DNA of 64,000 nucleotides, taken from NCBI GenBank assembly GCA_017507105.1, contig JAFWBM010000046.1, positions 1-64,000 on the forward strand, in the 5' to 3' direction. The notes under the pieces are model-generated. The model did not search any database, had not been told where the DNA came from, and saw only the letters and a list, made by a program, of their open reading frames with translations. Within the stretch, counting starts at the first letter, position 1. Each line of letters begins with the position of its first letter. Shown here piece after piece: positions 17,111 to 23,516 of this stretch. A program made the position numbers and the translations under genes. The DNA is from Bacteroidaceae bacterium. GTDB taxonomy: Bacteria > Bacteroidota > Bacteroidia > Bacteroidales > Bacteroidaceae.

Positions 17111-17329
17111 ACGTTTTATTTTATATCTCCTAACATAACAAACCGACCCACCCAACTGAAGAATAATGTATACTGCATGACAACCACACCACCGGTAATA
17201 ACAAAAATAGTCAACACAGCAGATGTAACAGTATATGTACCGAAAGAGGATATTGAAACATACAAGAACAATTTTAACTGGAACGAATACGATATACGCC
17301 CAATACGAAACATTCATAAAAACAATTAA
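17111..17329 (+). pseudogene. C-terminal relic of a BspA-like leucine-rich-repeat protein
   Basis: An open frame without a credible start (in-frame stop at 17108) encodes ...NNVYCMTTTPPVI... followed by VTVYVPKEDIETYKNNF and NWNEYDIRPI, ending TAA at 17327-17329. From family knowledge, VYCKATTPP..., then ...TIYVP...(V)..YK...W..Y...I is the stereotyped end of LRR_5/BspA-like surface proteins of Bacteroidetes (two cap strands after the last repeat). The N-terminal signal peptide and all repeats are missing, so this is the tail of a deleted gene. It lies between two ordinary operons. Confidence 0.65.
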
Positions 17330-17350
17330 AAAACTTTCTGCCGCAATAAT

Positions 17351-17381
17351 TTTGCCATAAAGAAAAGATTTATTACCTTTG
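17351..17381 (+). promoter_or_regulatory. Promoter of rpmE2
   Basis: TTTG (17351-17354), 19 nt, then TACCTTTG (17374-17381): both elements match consensus exactly. Leader about 65 nt. Confidence 0.8.
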
Positions 17382-17453
17382 CACCTCGAAAGCTTATATA
17401 CACCTCCTTAGAGCGTGTCGACGGCATATAAAAATTTAAAACTATAAAGAAAA

Positions 17454-17708
17454 ATGAAAAAAGACATTCATCCCGCAGCGTATCGTCCCGTTGTATTCAA
17501 AGACATGTCAAACGGCGATTGTTTCCTTTCACAGTCTTGCTGCAACACAAAGGACACTATCGAGTTCGAGGGCGAGACTTATCCCCTTATCAAACTCGAG
17601 ATCTCTAACACTTCTCACCCCTTCTACACCGGTAAGGCTAAGCTTGTGGATACAGCAGGTCGCGTAGACAAGTTCATGAGCCGTTATGGTAAGACAATGA
17701 AGAAGTAA
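17454..17708 (+). CDS. rpmE2: 50S ribosomal protein L31 type B
   Basis: 84 residues beginning [17 protein letters not shown]. It lacks the CxxC zinc pairs of the type A protein (L31p) and carries the longer type B insert, so it is the zinc-independent form. In many bacteria type B is a Zur-controlled stand-in for the zinc form; in Bacteroidetes it is often the only L31, and no Zur box is obvious here. Transcribed alone from a strong promoter to a terminator at 17739-17766. Confidence 0.97.
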   Translation: MKKDIHPAAYRPVVFKDMSNGDCFLSQSCCNTKDTIEFEGETYPLIKLEISNTSHPFYTGKAKLVDTAGRVDKFMSRYGKTMKK

Positions 17709-17738
17709 TTAAAGTGCTGAAAAGTAATACAAGCATGC

Positions 17739-17772
17739 AGGTGTATTAAGGATTCTTAATGCACCTTTTTTA
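17739..17772 (+). terminator. Terminator of rpmE2
   Basis: A 12-bp stem (17739-17750 with 17755-17766, one G-U pair), GATT loop and a T-tract. Confidence 0.85.
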
Positions 17773-17812
17773 TTCCCTCACACATCTTTGTAAAAAAGTA
17801 TTACAGGAAACA

Positions 17813-18691
17813 ATGAACAGAATCCTATATGTAATAACATTGATAGTTTCATTGACTGCATGCAGTAGCGGCAATGATCTTCCATCATATATTGACCCAA
17901 GCAACAGAAATGCGAATATAGGTGACGACAAACACTCCAAGCGCATAGAGATCCCAGCATTGACCGACGAAGATATATTCATAGCACACACCACATTTGT
18001 CAATGGCGCCGAGAATGTGACATACAGCATAGCACACGTGCCGGAACGTAAACATTGTCGTTGGACAGCATTTACATTCGATCCCAGCAACAGAGCAATA
18101 AAATGGAAACGCGACAATTGGGACAATACAGAATGGGGAGGTGACCCATTCCAGCCCAATCCCGAAATGCCCGACAATTATGTTTTTACAAAACAGGAGA
18201 TAAATGGCAACGGATATGTTCGTGGACATCTGGTTGCATCATACGATCGTGTATATTCAAAAGATGCAAACGAACAGACATTCTACTACAGCAACATCTC
18301 GCCAATGCACAGCCGTTTCAACACCGGATTATGGAATGATCTCGAAGGATTGGTACAGGGTTGGGGACGTAACAGCGGTTTCTGTGACACACTATATGTT
18401 GTCAAAGGAGGTACCATCAGAGAGGGAGAGTACACACAGACAGGCAATTGCATAACAATACCGAAAAGCTATTTCATGGCTATACTATGCCGATACAACG
18501 GACGATACAAAGCTGCCGGATTTATGTTCAAGCATGAGAAGTATCTACCGGGTAAACTATCGGAATATGCAATGAGCATAGATGCACTTGAAGAGAAAAC
18601 AGGAATAGATTTCTTCTGTAACCTTCCCGATAAATTGGAAATAGCAGTCGAGAGCATATACGAGATTTCGCATTGGAAAGGATTGAACTAA
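17813..18691 (+). CDS. Secreted DNA/RNA non-specific endonuclease, lipoprotein (NUC1)
   Basis: A 292-residue lipoprotein: signal peptide with lipobox LTAC (Cys17), then a short linker and a beta-beta-alpha-metal nuclease domain. The catalytic His139 lies in NGYVRGHLVASYDR, where the usual DRGH reads VRGH, and the Mg-binding Asn region is YYSNISPMHSRFNTGLW. Such proteins cut extracellular DNA for phosphate or nucleoside supply. The ATG at 17813 gives the signal peptide; an upstream in-frame ATG at 17759 would start inside the rpmE2 terminator. Monocistronic, ending at a 26-bp-stem terminator shared with rbr. Confidence 0.85.
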   Translation: MNRILYVITLIVSLTACSSGNDLPSYIDPSNRNANIGDDKHSKRIEIPALTDEDIFIAHTTFVNGAENVTYSIAHVPERKHCRWTAFTFDPSNRAIKWKRDNWDNTEWGGDPFQPNPEMPDNYVFTKQEINGNGYVRGHLVASYDRVYSKDANEQTFYYSNISPMHSRFNTGLWNDLEGLVQGWGRNSGFCDTLYVVKGGTIREGEYTQTGNCITIPKSYFMAILCRYNGRYKAAGFMFKHEKYLPGKLSEYAMSIDALEEKTGIDFFCNLPDKLEIAVESIYEISHWKGLN

Positions 18692-18703
18692 CAGTTCCAA
18701 AAT

Positions 18704-18759
18704 ATTATTGATAAATTTGAGACAGGTCGTTATCGACCTGTCTCAAATTTATCAATAAT
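18704..18759. terminator. Bidirectional terminator with 26-bp perfect stem
   Basis: 18704-18729 is exactly complementary to 18734-18759, with a TTAT loop. It serves the convergent nuclease gene (+) and rbr (-). The last codons and TGA stop of rbr (18752-18760) are inside the right arm. Confidence 0.85.
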
Positions 18760-19327
18760 TGCATTTCATTGGCTCGAAGAAGGCTTGAGCATGTAAGCAG
18801 GCCGGACAAATCTTTGGAGCATTCTGCGCCTCGGTAATATAACCGCAGTTGCGACACTGCCACCATATTTTCCCTTCACGATGAAAAAAGTCACCATCAG
18901 TAATGCGTTCAAGCATTTTAAGATAGCGCCTTTCATGTTCAGCTTCAACGGTGGCGATAGCCTTGAATGCTGCATAAACATCGGTGAATCCTTCGTCTTG
19001 TGCAATGGAAGCAAAATCCTTATACAGAACATCCCACTCCTCTTTTTCGCCTAAAGCGGCTGCCAAAAGATTCTCGGAAGTAGTACCTATTTTCCCGGCC
19101 GGATATGTGGCTGTTATCTCAAGCGGGCCGCCTTCTAGAAATTTAAAGAATCGTTTAGCATGCTCTTTCTCCTGATCGGCTGTCTCAAGAAAGAGCGAAG
19201 ATATCTGCTCATACCCCTCGCGCTTTGCAACAGAAGCAAATATCGTATAACGCATACGTGCCTGACTCTCGCCGGCAAAGGCCTTAAGCAGATTCTGTTC
19301 GGTAATTGTACCTTTAATACTCTTCAT
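18752..19327 (-). CDS. rbr: Rubrerythrin
   Basis: 191 residues. Ferritin-like di-iron domain with Glu20, Glu53-His56 (DQEKEH), Glu97, Glu128 and His131, plus a C-terminal rubredoxin-like FeS4 knuckle: Cys158/Cys161 (CRNCGY) and Cys174/Cys177 (CPACLH). It reduces hydrogen peroxide in anaerobes. A stem-loop at 19352-19390 is only 24 nt upstream of the start and may be in its leader. Transcribed alone. Confidence 0.96.
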   Translation of the reverse strand: MKSIKGTITEQNLLKAFAGESQARMRYTIFASVAKREGYEQISSLFLETADQEKEHAKRFFKFLEGGPLEITATYPAGKIGTTSENLLAAALGEKEEWDVLYKDFASIAQDEGFTDVYAAFKAIATVEAEHERRYLKMLERITDGDFFHREGKIWWQCRNCGYITEAQNAPKICPACLHAQAFFEPMKCNY

Positions 19328-19351
19328 TTTTCAGTTATTTAGTTATTAGTA

Positions 19352-19390
19352 AATAGAGGTCTCTACTGATAAACAGAAGAGACCTCTATT
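19352..19390. repeat. 13-bp stem-loop upstream of rbr
   Basis: AATAGAGGTCTCT (19352-19364) is exactly complementary to 19378-19390, with a 13-nt loop. It lies between the end of the phosphodiesterase gene (stop at 19436) and the rbr start (19327), both on the minus strand. There is no T-tract on the minus side, so it is either a weak terminator, a 5' mRNA stabiliser, or a regulator site for rbr. Confidence 0.55.
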
Positions 19391-19435
19391 TTGTTTTAAA
19401 ACCAAATTACAAACAAGGGACAAAGAACGGGGAAC

Positions 19436-20350
19436 TTATCTGTTTACCTGCCATTCCCAAGGGCAATCCGTTATCACACCATCAACCGGTAATACGGGAG
19501 TATCAAAAGGGCGACCTACCGTCCATAGCTTGACCCTCTTTCCATGTTCATGAATATCACGCACAAGAGATGGAGAGACACAACGATAATTGAAATTAAA
19601 CGACTCCACATAATCGTATTTTGAATAGCTATAGTGCACGAATCCTTTATCGTATGCCAAAGGCAACAAGGGCAATTTGAAAACAAACAGTTTCTCCAAT
19701 GGGAATGGGTGTCCAAGACGATGTATCTCGGACAGCACCTTATCGTTAAAGGATTGAGCCGTTACCCAACCGGCTGCGCCGTAAGCTGCTATATCATTTA
19801 TAATAGCCTTTGCCATCTTCTCGGCAAACTCATCACTACACTTCAAATCCAAAAGAAGGCGACATTTGCCATCTACCACCTCCAGCAACTGCGACAATGT
19901 TGGTATATGACTTGGAGTAGAAGTTTTATCGGAGTTATTCAGATGCAGCTCCTGCAAATGAACCAACATACAATCCTCAACAGATGAGGAAGAGTTTGTC
20001 ATACGACTGAGATTATCATCATGAAACAGCACCGGCTCGCCGTCAGACGTCAGACGTATGTCAACCTCTATGATATCAACCCCTTTCTCTATACATTCAA
20101 CAACCGCCTCGATACTATTCTCGGGAGCCGACGACGCTGCGGCACGATGTGCCACAACATGCATTTTTTTTATTTCTTGTAAGGAGTAACCTTTTTTACC
20201 CATTATATAGTAACCGAATATTAAAAAAAAACAACAAACAATCGTTAATAAAGATATAGGACGCCAAACAAAAGCATGCGAAGTCGGGCATAAGCGCGAC
20301 AGCAGAAGAATAACTATAATAACAAACAGCGACAAAATTATAGATAACAT
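19436..20350 (-). CDS. Membrane-anchored glycerophosphodiester phosphodiesterase
   Basis: 304 residues. Two N-terminal transmembrane helices (about 2-19 and 31-49) precede a GDPD TIM-barrel that splits glycerophosphodiesters to glycerol-3-phosphate plus alcohol. Active-site elements: His68-Arg69 in AHRAAASSAPENS (the usual HRG is HRA here), Glu95/Asp97 in IIEVDIRLTSDG and His110 in VLFHDD. The membrane helices suggest it works on lipid breakdown products at the inner-membrane surface. The gene is separate from its neighbours (about 70 nt on the upstream side). Confidence 0.85.
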   Translation of the reverse strand: MLSIILSLFVIIVILLLSRLCPTSHAFVWRPISLLTIVCCFFLIFGYYIMGKKGYSLQEIKKMHVVAHRAAASSAPENSIEAVVECIEKGVDIIEVDIRLTSDGEPVLFHDDNLSRMTNSSSSVEDCMLVHLQELHLNNSDKTSTPSHIPTLSQLLEVVDGKCRLLLDLKCSDEFAEKMAKAIINDIAAYGAAGWVTAQSFNDKVLSEIHRLGHPFPLEKLFVFKLPLLPLAYDKGFVHYSYSKYDYVESFNFNYRCVSPSLVRDIHEHGKRVKLWTVGRPFDTPVLPVDGVITDCPWEWQVNR

Positions 20351-20422
20351 AATAAAGGTATATTCATTATATTACATAACAACATACCGAACCAGATTCC
20401 TTTATACAACTCATTATAACAA

Positions 20423-20956
20423 CTATTTCCTTTTGCGCAACGCTTTCACTGTTGACTGTCCCACCATACCATCATCATACATACCTGATACTTTTTGAAA
20501 AAGTTTCACAGCGCGCACTATTTCACCATCGTACAAAACCCCACCGTCAGCGGTATATATTATATCTTTCTCATCAAGGAACATACGTTTCACAAGGATA
20601 TTAGCCAATGACTTCACATCTTTACCCGAATCACCTCTCATAATAACGCGCTGCCCAAGACGGTACTGCACCTTGTCATAGCCCACCGAGTCCTTCACGT
20701 GAGAACGCCTCTTTACCTTTTTTGCAGTAGTTTTTCGGCCTTTCTTTTTACCCTTTTCAGCAGTTATTCCACCCTTCTCCTTAACATCTGTTTTTTTAAA
20801 TACCTGCCTGCCATAGCCTTTATCCTTTCCTGTTTCCAGGCTCCTCTTCATTACAGAAGCCACCGAGTCTTTACGCTGCAGGAATTGAGCAGAGGCAATA
20901 CAGGGCAACATAAAAACAACTAATGAGAGAATCGCTATTTTAAGATTATCTGCCAT
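20423..20956 (-). CDS. Exported peptidoglycan-binding-domain protein
   Basis: 177 residues: signal peptide (about 1-23, ending ASAQ), a strongly basic linker at about 48-86 (KGKKKGRKTTAKKVKRR), then a PG_binding_1-like helical domain at about 97-175 (VIMRGDSGKDVKSLANIL ... GQSTVKALRK). No catalytic domain is attached, so it may anchor or position something on the wall. It overlaps the 3' end of the pseudouridine synthase gene by 11 nt and is translated after it on the minus strand. Confidence 0.7.
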   Translation of the reverse strand: MADNLKIAILSLVVFMLPCIASAQFLQRKDSVASVMKRSLETGKDKGYGRQVFKKTDVKEKGGITAEKGKKKGRKTTAKKVKRRSHVKDSVGYDKVQYRLGQRVIMRGDSGKDVKSLANILVKRMFLDEKDIIYTADGGVLYDGEIVRAVKLFQKVSGMYDDGMVGQSTVKALRKRK

Positions 20957-21833
20957 TCAATAACTTTTCAAAACAGAGAGGAAGAGGAGTCTCGAAACGC
21001 AAATACTTACCCGTTACCGGATGACGGAAACTGAGCAGGTAGGCATGTAATCCCAGACGGTGTAATGAGTCGTCATCACTACCATATTTATGGTCCCCAA
21101 CAACAGGATGTCCCATCTGTGCCATGTGCACACGAATCTGGTTTTTGCGACCGGTCTCCAACTCAAGTTCTACAAGTGAATAACCATTAGACCTTTGCAG
21201 TACACGATAATGTGTGTGGGCAAATTTCCCACCATTGTCTACAGGACTAGAATGGGTAACAAAACGCTTGTCCTCTGTGAGCCACGAACGTATATCGCCC
21301 TCATCCTTCTCTACATCTCCCGATACGAGTGCAACGTATCTGCGGTCGGTAACAAGCTCGCGCCACCCCTGTATGAACGATTGCTGAGTCTGTACATCCT
21401 TAGCATATAGCATAAGGCCGGAAGTATCACGATCAAGACGATGTACCAAATGCGCAGAATTACGGCCACCACCCTTCTCGAGATAATGGTTAAGCACCGA
21501 CTGCGCTGTCTCCTGACGGCTGTTATTGCTCATGGATAGAAGCCCAGGACGTTTATCTATAACCAGCAGATAAGCATCTTCGTATACTATATCAAGATCG
21601 TTGCTATGGAAGGACATTTTGTGTTTTGAGCGATCTAACTGCACCACTTGTCCCGGGTGTAGTTCGGTAAGCGGATGAGTTGTTATTATATTATCGACCA
21701 ACACTACACGATTAACGATAAGAGCCTTCGCACGGTTGCGACTTATACCATACATCTTCTCCATCAGAAAGGGAAGAAGTTGTGTATCGGCCACCACATT
21801 AAAAGTAAGGAGTGTATTTGTTTTTCTACGCAT
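20946..21833 (-). CDS. RluA-family pseudouridine synthase
   Basis: 295 residues. N-terminal S4 RNA-binding domain at about 18-70 and a catalytic domain with the RluA/RluC/RluD signature HRLDRDTSGL (131-140, catalytic Asp135). It isomerises uridine in rRNA or tRNA; which position cannot be told. It lies 28 nt downstream of rlmD, so the two probably form an rRNA-modification operon with the peptidoglycan-binding gene at the end. Confidence 0.92.
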   Translation of the reverse strand: MRRKTNTLLTFNVVADTQLLPFLMEKMYGISRNRAKALIVNRVVLVDNIITTHPLTELHPGQVVQLDRSKHKMSFHSNDLDIVYEDAYLLVIDKRPGLLSMSNNSRQETAQSVLNHYLEKGGGRNSAHLVHRLDRDTSGLMLYAKDVQTQQSFIQGWRELVTDRRYVALVSGDVEKDEGDIRSWLTEDKRFVTHSSPVDNGGKFAHTHYRVLQRSNGYSLVELELETGRKNQIRVHMAQMGHPVVGDHKYGSDDDSLHRLGLHAYLLSFRHPVTGKYLRFETPLPLCFEKLLNGR

Positions 21834-21861
21834 AGATTTCTTTATTTAATTGTTACAGTGA

Positions 21862-23280
21862 TTAACGTCGCTGCAGAAGAACCACATTCTCGACATGATG
21901 CGTATGCGGGAACATATCTACTGGTTGTACAGCCATTACCTTGTAGTCATTGTCGAGCAATGAAAGGTCACGTGCCTGAGTTGCAGGATTGCAACTTACA
22001 TATACAATACGTTCGGGAGCCGCAAAGAGTATAGTATCTATAACGTCGTTATGCATTCCTGCACGTGGCGGGTCGGTAATTATAACATCGGGACGACCAT
22101 GTTCCTCTATAAATTCTCGTGTGAGAATATCCTTCATATCCCCGGCAAAAAATGTAAGATTATCCAAGCCATTTAGCTCAGAGTTGGCACGAGCATCTAT
22201 AACAGCATCCTCGACATACTCTATACCCACAACCTTACGTGCTTTGCGAGCTACAAAATTGGCGATTGTACCTGTACCGGTGTAGAGATCGTAAACGACC
22301 TCATTACCAGTAAGTCCGGCAAACTCACGTGCTACCTTATACAAATTATAGGCCTGCTCACTATTTGTTTGATAAAAAGATTTCGGACCAACCTTAAAAC
22401 GTAGTCCCTCCATCTCTTCATATATAATATCGGTACCTTTGAATGTATGCACCTGAAGGTCGCCAAAGGTATCGTTGCACTTGTTGTTTATTACATGGAG
22501 TAACGATGTCACTTGAGGAAACTCATCTGATACATATTGTAAAACTTTTTGTAACATTGCCATCTGTACATCATCCTCTACCTTAGCCTGCAAAAGCAAC
22601 ATCACCTCGCCTGTAGTAGAGGTGCGAAGCATCATATTGCGCAATACACCTGTCTGAGAACGCAAATCGAAGAATGGAATACTCTCACGTACAGCAAAGT
22701 CTCGTATAGCATTACGTATCTCATTATTGAGCGAAGGCATCAATGCACACTCCTCAATATCGAGCACCTTATCGAAAGCGCCCGGAATATGAAATCCCAA
22801 AGCATTCATATGCTCGTATTTGACCTGTTTTTCAACCTCCTCCCATGTAAGCCATCTTTTATTACTGAATGTAAACTCCAGCTTATTACGATAGGCCTCT
22901 CTCTTATGTGATCCAAGAATGGGATTAACCTCGGGTAGTTCCACCTTGCCTATGCGAGTGAGCGCATCTACCACCTGTTGTTGCTTGTATTTCAACTGAT
23001 GCTCATAAGCCAGACACTGCCATTTGCAGCCTCCGCACACACCATAGTGTTTGCAGAAAGGAGTGGCACGCTCTGATGAATAGCTATGGAATTTAACAGC
23101 CTCTGCCTCGGCATAGCTATGTTTCTTACGACGCACTTGAAGGTCGACGACGTCGCCGGGCACAACAAATGGAACAAACACCACAAGGTCATCGACACGC
23201 GCCAAAGCCTTACCTTCGGCTGCGACACCTGTTATCTCAATCCGCTCAAGTAGCGGTAACTGTTTCTTTTTTCTTGCCAT
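21862..23280 (-). CDS. rlmD: 23S rRNA (uracil-5-)-methyltransferase RlmD/RumA
   Basis: 472 residues. N-terminal TRAM OB-fold (about 8-65), a [4Fe-4S] cysteine cluster (CKHYGVCGGCKWQC at 76-89), a SAM-binding domain (VVYDLYTGTGTIANFVAR), the catalytic Cys in YVSCNPATQARDL and the Glu near the C-terminus (VENVVLL). RlmD makes m5U1939 in 23S rRNA. First gene of a minus-strand operon, divergent from ppdK across a 236-nt gap. Confidence 0.93.
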   Translation of the reverse strand: MARKKKQLPLLERIEITGVAAEGKALARVDDLVVFVPFVVPGDVVDLQVRRKKHSYAEAEAVKFHSYSSERATPFCKHYGVCGGCKWQCLAYEHQLKYKQQQVVDALTRIGKVELPEVNPILGSHKREAYRNKLEFTFSNKRWLTWEEVEKQVKYEHMNALGFHIPGAFDKVLDIEECALMPSLNNEIRNAIRDFAVRESIPFFDLRSQTGVLRNMMLRTSTTGEVMLLLQAKVEDDVQMAMLQKVLQYVSDEFPQVTSLLHVINNKCNDTFGDLQVHTFKGTDIIYEEMEGLRFKVGPKSFYQTNSEQAYNLYKVAREFAGLTGNEVVYDLYTGTGTIANFVARKARKVVGIEYVEDAVIDARANSELNGLDNLTFFAGDMKDILTREFIEEHGRPDVIITDPPRAGMHNDVIDTILFAAPERIVYVSCNPATQARDLSLLDNDYKVMAVQPVDMFPHTHHVENVVLLQRR

Positions 23281-23412
23281 CGATATGAATATATAATATG
23301 CAAAATTACATTGTTTTTCCCGATTATCGACACTTTTAACTTAATATCTTAATTTTTTAATATCTCCCCTAATATTTTTTGCAGCAAAATTCATTTCGGA
23401 ATCTTTTTTTTA

Positions 23413-23445
23413 TATATTTGCAAATTAGAAAGGGAGTGCCCTTTC
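23413..23445 (+). promoter_or_regulatory. -7 element and start-site hairpin for ppdK
   Basis: TATATTTG (23413-23420) is an exact -7. Directly at the expected transcript start lies a perfect 7-bp hairpin GAAAGGG/CCCTTTC (23428-23434 with 23439-23445, AGTG loop). A 5'-terminal hairpin of this kind usually protects an abundant mRNA from 5'-dependent decay. No TTTG at -33. The rest of the 23281-23516 gap shows nothing else. Confidence 0.6.
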
Positions 23446-23516
23446 GTCTGCAAAGACAAAACATGTGATACAAATATATTTATTAACTAACAGTAACATA
23501 ATAAACTCAAGAAATT

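Noticed and set aside
17060-17317. Minus-strand 85-codon frame over the LRR relic
   Set aside because: Composition (Tyr/Cys/Val-rich) is that of a shadow; the plus strand has a family-specific protein end.
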